NCBI RefSeq assembly: GCF_014201835.1
Contig: NZ_JACHFH010000015.1
Span: forward strand, 1 to 64,000
DNA from: Pectinatus brassicae
GTDB taxonomy: Bacteria > Bacillota > Negativicutes > Selenomonadales > Selenomonadaceae
Direction: 5' to 3'
Length of the DNA stretch: 64,000 bases
Numbering within the stretch: position 1 is the stretch's first letter; each line of letters begins with the position of its first letter. This document shows positions 36,127-44,901 of the stretch, piece after piece. The notes below the pieces were generated by a model. That model was not told the DNA's origin and searched no databases. It worked only from the letters and a program-made list of their open reading frames with translations. Made by a program: the position numbers and the translations under genes.

Positions 36127-37497
36127 ATGGAGTTTTATTGTAAGAAAATGCTGGTTGTTGGTGCTGGTATTAGTGGGTTCGCTGCTGCAAAACTTGGTCG
36201 TCGTTTCGGCGCAGCTGTCACACTTTCTGATGTACAGCCCGAACAAGAATTAAAGTATGATTTTAAAGAGCTGCGTGATATAAAGGTTGAGCTTGTCTTT
36301 GGACCTCAGGAAAATAGCCTTCTTGATGGTGTTGACCTTGTAGTTGTTTCACCAGCTGTACCTATGCGTATTCCTCTTATTAAAGAAGCACTGCAGCGTA
36401 ATATTAGTGTTATTAGTGAAGTGGATTTGGCACAAAAACTGGCTGCTTCGCCATTTTTTGCTGTTACTGGCACTAACGGCAAAACTACAACAGTTACACT
36501 TCTTGGGCAACTATTGGAAACTATCTATGGTAAAGAAAAAACAGGTGTTGGCGGGAATATAGGTGTCTCATTGTCTGAAGAAGCATTGCGAATTGGTGAA
36601 GGCGGTGGTATTGCTGCTGAAATTTCCAGTTATCAAATGGAAGCTACATCTGATTTTCATCCGCATGTGTCTGCGGTGCTCAATGTAACGCCAGATCATA
36701 TTGTGCGTCATGGTTCAATGGAAGTTTATCAGCAAATGAAAGAACGTATTTTTCAAAATGAAACAGCTGATGATTTTCTTGTATTGAATTATGATGATGA
36801 GCATACCCGTTCTATGGCAGAACGCACTAAATCACAGGTTTGTTTCTTTAGTCGGAAAACAATTTTGGAAAAAGGTGTATATTTACAAAACGATATATTA
36901 GTCATCAATTGGGATGGTACTAAACATGAGCTTTGTAAAGTAAAAGAGTTAGGCATTAAGGGGAACCATAATGTAGAAAATGCGTTAGCCGCGAGTGCTG
37001 TTGCATTTTTGGCTGGTTGTAAGCCTGAACAAATAACTAAAGTGTTAAAACAATTTCCTGGTGTGGAACATCGTATAGAATACTTTGCTACAGTTAATAA
37101 TGTACCATACTATAATGATTCTAAGGCAACGAATACTGATTCAGCCATTAAGGCTTTGGAAACTTTCCCAGACCATATCATATTGCTTGCTGGCGGCGAT
37201 GATAAAATGACTGATTTGACAGATTTTATGAAATTAGCCAAGGAACGCGTAGATGAACTTATTTTGCTTGGCGATGCAGCAGAACGTTTTCATAAAGCTG
37301 CTGTCATGCAGGGAATATCAGAAGATCATATTCATGAAGCTGGTTATTCTATGGAAAAGGCAGTGGAAATTGCGCATGGTCTTGCTCATGAACCACAGGT
37401 TGTGCTTTTATCACCAGCTTGTGCAAGTTTTGATATGTATGATGGTATGGCACAGCGTGGACGTCATTTTAAAAAGTTAGTACAGTCAATTAAATAA
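36127..37497 (+). CDS. murD: UDP-N-acetylmuramoyl-L-alanine:D-glutamate ligase
   Basis: 456 residues. MLVVGAGISGFAAAKLG is the N-terminal Rossmann-like UDP-binding fold. AVTGTNGKTTTVTLLGQLL is the ATP loop, VTPDHIVRHGSMEVYQ the central domain motif and YNDSKATNTDSAIKALETF the C-terminal MurD signature. The ATG at 36127 has GGAGG eight bases upstream. It adds D-glutamate to the peptidoglycan precursor. The gene stands outside any mur/fts cluster, next to genes of D-amino acid metabolism. A terminator follows. Confidence 0.95.
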   Translation: MEFYCKKMLVVGAGISGFAAAKLGRRFGAAVTLSDVQPEQELKYDFKELRDIKVELVFGPQENSLLDGVDLVVVSPAVPMRIPLIKEALQRNISVISEVDLAQKLAASPFFAVTGTNGKTTTVTLLGQLLETIYGKEKTGVGGNIGVSLSEEALRIGEGGGIAAEISSYQMEATSDFHPHVSAVLNVTPDHIVRHGSMEVYQQMKERIFQNETADDFLVLNYDDEHTRSMAERTKSQVCFFSRKTILEKGVYLQNDILVINWDGTKHELCKVKELGIKGNHNVENALAASAVAFLAGCKPEQITKVLKQFPGVEHRIEYFATVNNVPYYNDSKATNTDSAIKALETFPDHIILLAGGDDKMTDLTDFMKLAKERVDELILLGDAAERFHKAAVMQGISEDHIHEAGYSMEKAVEIAHGLAHEPQVVLLSPACASFDMYDGMAQRGRHFKKLVQSIK

Positions 37498-37514
37498 TAA
37501 GATATATATATACC

Positions 37515-37560
37515 ATTAACCCAGATAATAAAAACAATTGTCTGGGTTAATGCTTTTTGT
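37515..37560 (+). terminator. Terminator after murD
   Basis: ATTAACCCAGA pairs with TCTGGGTTAAT, an 11-bp stem, followed by GCTTTTTGTT. Confidence 0.85.
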
Positions 37561-37681
37561 TATAATTATATATATGGAATTATTGTATTATTGTTAACTT
37601 GCTTGTTAATTAAATTAAGCTGAATCCAATTTTTACAGAGATAAAATAAATATTATGCAAAAAAAATTAAAGTTACAAAGA

Positions 37682-37735
37682 ATGATATCAATAGTATTGC
37701 GTTATATTTTAGTTATGGTTATACTGGCACTATAA
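37682..37735 (+). CDS. Putative 17-residue leader peptide rich in Ile/Val/Leu
   Basis: ATG 37682 opens MISIVLRYILVMVILAL and its stop codon (37733-37735) abuts a terminator hairpin. The composition is almost wholly branched-chain residues, as in attenuator leader peptides of ilv operons, although a membrane-active toxin-like peptide would look similar. The ribosome site is weak (AAAG). No branched-chain biosynthetic gene lies downstream; the next gene is the D-glutamate cyclase-like gene. Confidence 0.4.
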   Translation: MISIVLRYILVMVILAL

Positions 37736-37779
37736 CAGACAAGGGCGTCTGATATCTAATCCCCTTGTCTGTTTTTTTA
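37736..37779 (+). promoter_or_regulatory. Terminator/attenuator with alternative hairpins
   Basis: CAGACAAGGG (37736-37745) pairs with CCCTTGTCTG (37762-37771) and is followed by eight T, a textbook terminator. The same CAGAC can instead pair with GTCTG at 37747-37751, giving a competing small hairpin. Its position 100 bases before the next start codon and directly after the leader peptide stop fits transcription attenuation of 37879-38742. Confidence 0.55.
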
Positions 37780-37878
37780 TTAAAGTAAAAATAGGCTTTG
37801 AATGGCTTTTTACAGAAAAGGCCAAAGATGAAAGCTTTTATGGATGATTTGTTAATTACGGGAAAGCAGGTGGATGTA

Positions 37879-38742
37879 ATGGATCACATTGAAAATATTA
37901 TTCTTCGTCATTCGAAAAGAGGTATGCAAAAACTTCGGCCGTATCTTGATTCACAATATTGCGGAATTGCCGCACAGGAAATTATGGCATGGAAACGGGG
38001 CATAGTATTCCTTACAACGGGTTTTTATGTTGCAGGATTCCCCGAAACCGATGGGCCGGCAGGAACTGTAGTAGTCGCTGAAGTATTAAGTAAGATGGGC
38101 TTTAAGCCGATAATAGTAACAGAATCTGCATATGCAAAATTATTCGAAATTCGTGGTTTTGAAGTAGTTCCCATAGAAGTTGGGGATGAAACAGCATATT
38201 GTCGGCAGTTAATTATGCGTTATCATCCAGTGGGGATGATTTCTATTGAACGATGTGGAATAAATAATAAAAATGATTATCAAAATATGCGAGGAATATC
38301 TATACGTGAGCATAATGCCCCAGCAGATATTTTATTTAGTATTGCTTCGGAATATTCAATAAAGACAGTTGCTGTTGGTGATGGCGGTAATGAAATTGGT
38401 ATGGGGGTAGTGGCTGATATTATTGAGAAGGAATTAAGCTTAATTCCTTGTAAAGTTCCTGTAGATTTTTTGGTAATTGCCAGTGTATCTAATTGGGGGG
38501 CATATGGGATTGCCGCTTATTTATCGATAATGGCTGGACAATTATTAATGCCTGAATATTCATGGATTGCTTCTTATATCGAAGAAACTGTGGCAATTGG
38601 CAGTGTTGACGGCGTAACTCATGAACAGGTTCCACATGTGGATGGGTTCGATGAAAGTGTCGAACAAGAAATTGTAGAAGCACTTATTAATGAGGTGCAG
38701 TTAAATATTGCAGCAGGCACAAACAAGAAAGCTTCTGTTTAA
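37879..38742 (+). CDS. DUF4392 / D-glutamate cyclase-like protein
   Basis: 287 residues. The ATG at 37879 is chosen because AGGTGG lies five bases ahead and the conserved domain begins right after it (HIENIILRHSKRGMQKLRPYL); TTG 37798 and ATG 37828 are alternatives. Family motifs include LTTGFYVAGFPETDGPAGT, SIERCGINNKNDYQNMRG, VAVGDGGNEIGMG and VASVSNWGAYGIAAYLS. Members related to mammalian DGLUCY interconvert D-glutamate and 5-oxo-D-proline. The position between murD and a D-amino acid aminotransferase supports a D-glutamate role. Activity is inferred. Confidence 0.8.
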   Translation: MDHIENIILRHSKRGMQKLRPYLDSQYCGIAAQEIMAWKRGIVFLTTGFYVAGFPETDGPAGTVVVAEVLSKMGFKPIIVTESAYAKLFEIRGFEVVPIEVGDETAYCRQLIMRYHPVGMISIERCGINNKNDYQNMRGISIREHNAPADILFSIASEYSIKTVAVGDGGNEIGMGVVADIIEKELSLIPCKVPVDFLVIASVSNWGAYGIAAYLSIMAGQLLMPEYSWIASYIEETVAIGSVDGVTHEQVPHVDGFDESVEQEIVEALINEVQLNIAAGTNKKASV

Positions 38743-38785
38743 TAAGAATATATATTATACTGGATGAATAGAGAGGAAGTTTATT

Positions 38786-39655
38786 ATGAAAAATCTTGGC
38801 TACTATAATGGAAAATTTGATGAATTAGATAAAATGATGATACCAATGAATGATCGTGTACATTGGTTTGGTGACGGTGTTTATGATGCGGGGCCTTGCC
38901 GCAATTATAACATCTTTGCTATTGATGAACATGTTGATAGATTTTTTAATAGTGCATCCTTATTAGATATTGTAATGCCAGTAACAAAACAGGAATTAAA
39001 AAATTTGTTAAACGAATTAGTTCAAAAGCTTGATACTGGTAATCAGTTTGTTTATTATCAGGTCACGAGAGGAACAGGCGTTCGAAATCATGCTTTTACA
39101 CCTGGAGCAGGGAATTTATGGGTAACACTTGTTCCGGCAGAAGTTTCAGATGGAACAGAGCCGATTCAGGTTATAACAGAAGAAGATACACGTTTTCATC
39201 ATTGTAATATCAAAACTTTAAATCTTATTCCATCAGTTATGGCAGCAGAACATGCTAAGCAAAAGGGATGTAAGGAGACAATTCTTTATCGTCCAGGTGG
39301 ACGCGTTACAGAATGTGCACATAGTAACTGCCATATTATTAAGAATGGTAAACTTTTTACGGCGCCTACTGATGAACTTATTTTGCCAGGTATAGCTCGG
39401 GCACATCTGATTCGTAAATGCAAGGAATTAGGAATTGCGGTTAGCGAAACCCCTTATTATTTAAAAGACCTTATGGAAGCAGAAGAAATACTGGTTACAA
39501 GCTCTAGTAATTTTTGCCTGCGTGTAGATAAAGTTGATGGCATAAGTGTTGGCGGAAAACAGCCAGAATTGTTTGAAAAGATTAGAAAAGCTGTGGTTGA
39601 TGAATTTATTACAGCAACTAATGTAGAAGCAGGAAAAATTAGAACTGCCAGTTAA
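38786..39655 (+). CDS. dat: D-amino acid aminotransferase (class IV PLP)
   Basis: 289 residues. Class IV fold: YNGKFDELDKMMIPMNDRVHWFGDGVYD at the N-terminus (the run shown in pieces: MNDRVHWFGDGVYD is diagnostic), catalytic Lys in CNIKTLNLIPSVMAAEHAKQ, then ETILYRPGGRVTECAHSN as in D-alanine transaminase. It converts D-alanine plus 2-oxoglutarate into pyruvate plus D-glutamate. GAGAGGAAG precedes the ATG. It follows the cyclase-like gene by 43 bases on the same strand, so both are likely co-transcribed. Confidence 0.87.
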   Translation: MKNLGYYNGKFDELDKMMIPMNDRVHWFGDGVYDAGPCRNYNIFAIDEHVDRFFNSASLLDIVMPVTKQELKNLLNELVQKLDTGNQFVYYQVTRGTGVRNHAFTPGAGNLWVTLVPAEVSDGTEPIQVITEEDTRFHHCNIKTLNLIPSVMAAEHAKQKGCKETILYRPGGRVTECAHSNCHIIKNGKLFTAPTDELILPGIARAHLIRKCKELGIAVSETPYYLKDLMEAEEILVTSSSNFCLRVDKVDGISVGGKQPELFEKIRKAVVDEFITATNVEAGKIRTAS

Positions 39656-39771
39656 AAAATAGTGAGATCATGTAGAGTGAATAGTTTTATAGAAATAAGT
39701 GGTCATTCGTTAAAATAGGGTGACTGCTTATTTTTGTTATAAAAAAAGTTATAAAAATTTTTAGAAAGTTC

Positions 39772-39800
39772 TTGCATTTATATTTTGAGTATGTTATACT
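39772..39800 (+). promoter_or_regulatory. Promoter of structured RNA copy A
   Basis: TTGCAT (39772-39777), exactly 17 bases, TATACT (39795-39800). Identical hexamers and spacing precede RNA copy B on the other strand (55020-54992). Confidence 0.85.
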
Positions 39801-39806
39801 TTATCC

Positions 39807-40185
39807 ATAGTAGAAAATGCATTTGATGAATGCGTGCAGAATGAAGAAAGCACGAAATGAAAATCTTTATGATTTCATTATCTGGGGCGAACTGGCGTCC
39901 TTAAAGTAAAAAGTATATTATATAATATGTAGGTTATATAAATATAGTATTTACTAACTGTCTAAAAAACAGGCCTTAACTATAGAGATTATTCGTTATA
40001 TAGCACCGTTTATAACGGTTAAAAGACTATGATGTTACTTGTAAAAAGAGTGATAAGTGGAATATTGTCGCCAGATAATCAAACTGCTAACAAATAAAAT
40101 TTATGGTCTCCGTTTTGCATGCATCCATGAAATGCATTTAAATAAATAGAAGAGTTAGTTCATGAAAATGGGCTGACTCTTTTAT
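39807..40185 (+). ncRNA. Structured non-coding RNA, copy A (~375 nt, family not recognised)
   Basis: It has its own promoter (39772-39800) and ends at a terminator (AAGAGTTAG/CTGACTCTT then T-rich, 40149-40185). Its ends pair in a long closing helix: ATGCATTT..ATG.ATGCGTGCA (39827-39848 region) with TGCATGCAT.CAT.AAATGCAT (40117-40138). Internal hairpins shared with copy B include GGGCG-AACTGG-CGTCC (39883-39900), AGTAAA..TTTACT, CTGT..ACAG followed by CCTTAAC, CGTTATATAG..CCGT..ACGG..CTAT, and ATTGTC-gcca-GATAAT. No open reading frame of note. Not RNase P, tmRNA, SRP RNA or 6S by their usual motifs. Confidence 0.8.
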
Positions 40186-40265
40186 TTATTTAATGAACTA
40201 TATAAAATTATTAAAAATACAAATAATTTACTGATTTAACAATATATTATGAATAACATATTGTA

Positions 40266-40294
40266 TAGACAAAGCAAAATATATATATTATAAT
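40266..40294 (+). promoter_or_regulatory. Promoter of the 264-residue unknown gene
   Basis: TAGACA (40266-40271), 17 bases, TATAAT (40289-40294), about 95 bases before the start codon at 40390. Confidence 0.55.
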
Positions 40295-40389
40295 AAAATA
40301 AGAATATATTATAAATTAATTGTTGCAGCATTGTATTTATTTTTTTGTCACAACATCCGCAGCACTATTTTTATAAGGATGTGGAGATT

Positions 40390-41184
40390 ATGTTAAAAAA
40401 ATTAGATGAAAAAATTTATCTAGCTGGTAAATACAATGGAATGGAAGCAATAGACGGTTGGTCATTACCTACTATTAGCAGAGGCGAAAAAGGTGAATAT
40501 ACTGATTCTACCGGCAAAGAATTATATGGGATATTTAAGCAAAACATTCGTGGCAAAAATACTAATTATTTTATTATCAATAAAGGAAATATAATATATG
40601 ATTGTGAATTGCCAACTGATATTGATAACATTTCGATTGACTCGCCTTTAATAAGCTGGAAGAATTTATGCTATCATACACCAACTGTTTTGCCTGATAA
40701 AAACAATAATCCTCTAGGGGCTAATTATACGGCGTTACTGGCAATTATTGAAGAACGTAAACCGTGTTCTGTTTTTGTAGTAGATTCAGATATTCAATTA
40801 GCCAATTCTATAAATCTGATGAAAAAATTTGCTATAGAGTATAGAGTTCATAGAAATTATAAAGACATTACCAGCTATTATGTAAAAGCAGCACGAAAAG
40901 GTTTTATCCATGAATATGTCGATTTTAATAGGTATATTTCAATATTATATAAGTGTGCGGAATCAGCTGGTTTCAATCTTTTTGAAGAAATTGATATTAC
41001 TTTGATTTATGTAATGCTAGATAAAGAGATAATAGAAATTATGGAACTGTTTGAACTTATGAATGAATCATATCCGGAATTAGTAGTGGTAACAGGACTT
41101 TGTTTAGGATTTCCACCACAAGCTGTACTTGGCTATTTAACAAAGGGATCTACAAGAGTTCGGTTTAAAAATAAATGTAAATAA
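40390..41184 (+). CDS. Protein of unknown function
   Basis: 264 residues, soluble, no signal or membrane segment. The start ATG 40390 has GTGGAG five bases ahead; a TTG at 40345 is possible but has no site. The N-terminal half is beta-rich (LAGKYNGMEAIDGWSLPTIS) and the C-terminal half mostly helical (ITLIYVMLDKEIIEIMELFELM). No family motif is recognised. It stands alone between structured RNA copy A and a bidirectional terminator. Confidence 0.75.
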   Translation: MLKKLDEKIYLAGKYNGMEAIDGWSLPTISRGEKGEYTDSTGKELYGIFKQNIRGKNTNYFIINKGNIIYDCELPTDIDNISIDSPLISWKNLCYHTPTVLPDKNNNPLGANYTALLAIIEERKPCSVFVVDSDIQLANSINLMKKFAIEYRVHRNYKDITSYYVKAARKGFIHEYVDFNRYISILYKCAESAGFNLFEEIDITLIYVMLDKEIIEIMELFELMNESYPELVVVTGLCLGFPPQAVLGYLTKGSTRVRFKNKCK

Positions 41185-41232
41185 AAAATAAGCGTATCTG
41201 CGATATTAAATAGCAGATATGCTTATTTTTTA
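41184..41232. terminator. Bidirectional terminator
   Basis: AAAAATAAGCGTATCTGC pairs with GCAGATATGCTTATTTTT (one mismatch) between convergent genes. Confidence 0.9.
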
Positions 41233-41250
41233 TTTACATTTAATATATAT

Positions 41251-41469
41251 TTATTTTTGCTGGGACTGTTTTAATAGTTCTTCGATTTTTGGTGTACAGC
41301 GCCGCCCATGACAAGGTCCAGAGCCTGCACCAGTTGCTTTTTTTACTTTCTCTACAGTATCGGCACCATTTGCTATCGCCTTTTTCATGGTTGCACGATT
41401 TATTACTTTGCATAGACAAACGCGAGTCATTTTGTCCAGCACTTTTTGTCGCAATGCTTCGTCTTCCAT
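41251..41469 (-). CDS. BFD-like [2Fe-2S]-binding domain protein
   Basis: 72 residues. Four cysteines are arranged as VCLCKVINRATMKKAI (C-x-C) and GAGSGPCHGRRC (C-x4-C), the pattern of the BFD (bacterioferritin-associated ferredoxin-like) domain, which is also found in nitrite reductases and GlpA-like proteins. The ATG has AAAGGAG nine bases ahead. A free-standing single-domain protein that probably carries a [2Fe-2S] cluster in electron transfer. The partner is unknown. Confidence 0.85.
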   Translation of the reverse strand: MEDEALRQKVLDKMTRVCLCKVINRATMKKAIANGADTVEKVKKATGAGSGPCHGRRCTPKIEELLKQSQQK

Positions 41470-41518
41470 TTTTAAGTTCTCCTTTGTTTTGTATAGTATG
41501 AAATAATTTTATATTTTA

Positions 41519-42240
41519 TTATTGGAAATTGTGATGCTTAATAAATGCCGTTTGAACTTCTTTGGCAACACTTCGAGCTAGCGGGATACGAACAGTGGTT
41601 AATAAACGAAGTTCATTATTTAAGCAGTCACGAATATAATTTAAATTAACCACATAGGAGCGATGTGGTTTTATGAAATCTGGACAGTGAAGCAATTTTC
41701 TTGCAGCTATGGTAAAACCGTCCAGTCCTTCTAATGTCGTATTATCGATAAGATGACATTGATATTTTTTTTGCATAGCTTCAATATAAATAATATCAGA
41801 TAATGGCAAACGATGGAAGCCATTTATACTGCGTAGTAATAGTGAATGATTATTATTTAAGCGCGATTGTGCTGTAAGGCGGTTAAGTAAATGAAAAATT
41901 TTGCGTGACTGCAATGGCTTTAGCATATAATAATATGCTCCTAAATCATAACTTTTTTCCACAAAATTAGTCAAGGCACTAAGAAAAATGATTTTAGCGC
42001 TGGGATTGTTTTGCTTTAAATGATTAATTAAAATAATTTCTTTTTTTTCAGTAGACAGTATATCTAAAATAAATACATTATAATAACGTTTTTTTGCCGT
42101 ACTGAATAATTTAGAGCTTCAGTATCAGAAAAAAATTCATAATATATAGTAAGATGTTTCTTTTTTTTATATTCTTCGAATAGCATAGTAAGATATTTTT
42201 GATCATTTGAATTGTTTTGCCAAATTGCAATACGTAGCAT
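41519..42240 (-). pseudogene. LytTR-type response regulator with a frameshift in a poly-A tract
   Basis: From ATG 42240 (AAAAGGAC upstream) the frame encodes a receiver-like start (MLRIAIWQNNSNDQKYLTML), reaches ...YSVRQK and ends early. The adjacent frame continues RYYNVFILDILSTEKKEIIL, then SALTNFVEKSYDLGAYYYMLKP (receiver end) and a LytTR domain (LPLSDIIYIEAMQKKYQCHL ... FIKPHRSYVVNL). The switch falls at a run of seven A (8 would restore the frame, about 42088-42095). LytTR regulators bind paired repeats 21 bp apart, and such repeats lie just upstream (42364-42391). It may be a pseudogene, a phase-variable gene or a sequencing slip. No histidine kinase partner is encoded in the window. 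Confidence 0.8.
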
Positions 42241-42363
42241 AAAATCAGTCCTTTTCAGATTATTTTGCTGCTATATAGTGCGATACTATCTATAAGTATA
42301 TCATAACGTATAAAAAAATCCTAAATATCTGACATAAAACATTAAGAATAAAGGGGAAAACAT

Positions 42364-42428
42364 TTCATTCGCGAGAAAATACTTTTCGTTCCACTAACGA
42401 GTAGCTACTAAAATAATTTAGTTATAAT
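42364..42428 (+). promoter_or_regulatory. LytTR-like paired repeats and promoter of the NRPS operon
   Basis: TTCATTC (42364-42370) and TTCGTTC (42385-42391) start exactly 21 bp apart. TATAAT lies at 42423-42428, while the hexamer 17 bases before it (AGTAGC) is far from the -35 consensus, as expected of an activator-dependent promoter. The same repeat pair with the same spacing occurs at 51900-51927. Confidence 0.55.
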
Positions 42429-42473
42429 TAAAATAGCAATATTTTCATAATATAAAAGAGGGGAGAAAGGGCT

Positions 42474-43178
42474 GTGGCAGAAAAAGTAGAAGTTTATATT
42501 ATGTCAATCAAATCAGTTGTCAATAAGGTATTAGATGATTTGTTGCCGCTTTTTTCTATAGCACGACAAAAGAGGATTAAACAATATTATTTTTGTGCTG
42601 AACGTAATAGGACGATGCTGGCAGAACTTTTAGTACGTTATTTATTAGCTAAAAAAACTGGGAGTTCGGCAACTGATATTATTTTTGAATATAATTGTTA
42701 TGGCAAGCCTTATTGGCCGGAAGCAAATTATTCTTTTAATTTATCCCATAGTGGAAATTGGATAGCATGCAGTATTGGGCAAGAAGAAAATGGTGTTGAT
42801 ATAGAAAGCTTGGAGGAAATAAGCATGCAAATAGTTAAAATGCATTTTTCTTCAACAGAATATGAATGGATTATTGCGCAACCAGAAATAAGCCGATCTT
42901 TAGAAATATTAAAATTATGGACGATAAAAGAAAGTTATTTAAAATACCAGGGGGTGGGTATAAATCAAAGTCTTGATTTAGTTGATGCACTGGCGCTTAG
43001 TGCTTGTAAAGAAAATATTGGTGTTAAAAACTTTATATTAAAGGATAAAACGATTTTGGCTGTGTGCACAAAGAATCAGTTGATACCGACGAAGATAAAT
43101 GAAATTGCTTTAGAACAAATAGTATCAGGAGGTGAATTTAATGAAATATTCTTCACTGACTCAGCAGATATATACTAA
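42474..43178 (+). CDS. Sfp-type 4'-phosphopantetheinyl transferase
   Basis: 234 residues from a GTG (GGGGAG upstream). Motifs: NLSHSGNWIACSIG (P1/P2 region), NGVDIE with the Mg-binding Asp and Glu (about 106-111) and KLWTIKESYLKYQGVGI (the WxxKE(A/S)xxK motif). It transfers phosphopantetheine from CoA to the carrier domains of the NRPS encoded downstream. First gene of the biosynthetic operon; its 3' end overlaps the MATE reading frame. Confidence 0.93.
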   Translation: MAEKVEVYIMSIKSVVNKVLDDLLPLFSIARQKRIKQYYFCAERNRTMLAELLVRYLLAKKTGSSATDIIFEYNCYGKPYWPEANYSFNLSHSGNWIACSIGQEENGVDIESLEEISMQIVKMHFSSTEYEWIIAQPEISRSLEILKLWTIKESYLKYQGVGINQSLDLVDALALSACKENIGVKNFILKDKTILAVCTKNQLIPTKINEIALEQIVSGGEFNEIFFTDSADIY

Positions 43179-44863
43179 AATATTTATAACTACCTTTGTT
43201 GTACAGATTGTAACAACAGCTTCGTTTTTTCTTGATTTCATTATTCCAGGAAGCTTTTTAGGTGAGGAGGGCATTATCAGCGATAACGCTTACAATGCCA
43301 TTAGTGCTTTTGATGCAGGCATTTGCTGATATGATGTCTCTGGGGGGCAGTAATGCATTTAGTATGGAAATCGGTTCAGGCAATAAGGAAAAGGCACATT
43401 GTTATTTTACGGCTACATTGGCAGCATCATTTGTTATTGGTCTTGTAATAATGATTATAGGCTTGGTATTTATTGATCCGTTGGTTAAAATACTCGGTGC
43501 TAGTGGTGATTTATTCAATATGACCAGGCAGGTTACCATGGTTAGTCTGGGGTTTTTCCCCATAATGCCCTTATATATATCACTGGATTTTTTTGTGCGA
43601 AATGATGGAAGTGTTACACTGGCCATGATATCTAATGTTGTTTTTATTGTATGTAATGTTATTTTGGACATTTATTTTGTAGGTTATACAACAATGGGAA
43701 TAGTTGGTGCGCCGTTAGCATCGATAACAAGTGCTATTATTGGCATGATTATTTTGTCAATTGCCTTTTTTCATAAAAATACGATATTATTATTTACTAG
43801 AAAAATGGGAGTAGAAGATATTATATATATAATGAAAACAGGTAGTGGACTTACGTTTCGTCAAATATATCAAGGTGTGACAACCATGATTTTCAATAAT
43901 CTCATAATGCGTTTTTATGGTGGCGATGGTGTAGTAGTATATACTGTAATTGTGAATGTAATGGCCCTGGCTACAGGATTTTTTGCCAGTATTCGGGAAA
44001 CGATACAGCCGATTATTGGTACGTATATGGGGGAAAACCATGTTAATGGCATTAGAGCGACCATGAAAATTGCCAGAGATACAGGTGTCTTTTTCTGTAT
44101 TCTATTATGGTTGTTTTTAGAATTTATGCCTACATATTTTTTGCATATTTTTGGTATCTATGATGAGGCATTGCTGCTTCAGATACAACAAGGAATTCAT
44201 ATTTATGCCTATGTTTTCCCCTTCTTATGTTTTACAGAAATCATGAGCAGTTATTATCAGTTTATTGGTTATCCTCGGCTGACTTTTATGATTTTAACAA
44301 TGAAAGGATTATTGCTAATGTTACCTGTTAGTGCGTTGGGATTATGGTTGGGTGGTCTCAATGGATTATGGCTGGGCTTTATTGTCACAGAGATTTTGGC
44401 GGTAATATATTTAATCTTGGCTACAGCAAAAAAAGCAAGACAGTTTAGCCCACCAGTATCTAGTCTGATGTTATTAGATAAAAGTAAACAACGACGTTTG
44501 ACGTTGGAAATAGAGCTTGATATAGATTCACTTATGGATGCAGTATATTCTGTGCATGATTTTTTGCAGCAGGAAAATATAGAAGAAAAATACTGTAATC
44601 CTGTATGTTTAGCATTGGAAGAACTTGGCGGAAATATGATACAGCATAATCCTGACCAAAATAATAGACGATTAGAGATTCAATTGATTATTCATGAGGA
44701 GCTTACACTTATACTGCGGGATAATTGTCGTAGCTTTAATACAGAAGAAAAGCGGGAAGCAGCAGGACAATTAGGCTTGCGTCTAGTTCGGGGTGTAAGT
44801 AACAATGTCAGCTATTTGCCGACAATAGGTTATAATCGTAAAATATTAAGTTTTGAAGCTTAA
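43141..44863 (+). pseudogene. MATE exporter fused to an RsbW-like ATPase domain; frameshifted near its 5' end
   Basis: ATG 43141 (AGGAGGTGA ahead) starts the expected MATE N-terminus (TQQIYTKIFITTFVVQIVTT ... DFIIPGSFLGEE). One extra G in the GGG at about 43268-43271 then breaks the frame, which resumes as ALSAITLTMPLVLLMQAFAD and runs open to 44863. A GTG at 43262 could restart translation of a 533-residue protein lacking the first helix. After the transporter part (about 400 residues) a GHKL/HATPase_c_2 domain follows, with N-box LALEELGGNMIQHN and G-box GQLGLRLVRGV. The fusion probably exports the NRPS product and engages the STAS/RsbW switch. The frameshift may be real or a sequencing slip. 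Confidence 0.82.
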
Positions 44864-44901
44864 TATTTTTATAAAAAGATAATTAAGAGGGGAGCTTTAG
44901 C

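Noticed and set aside
39807-40185. Identity of the structured RNA as RNase P, tmRNA, SRP or 6S
   Set aside because: The conserved RNase P GAGGAAAGTCC/ACAGAA elements, the tmRNA tRNA-like ends and tag frame, and the 6S and SRP cores are not present; two copies also argue against these.
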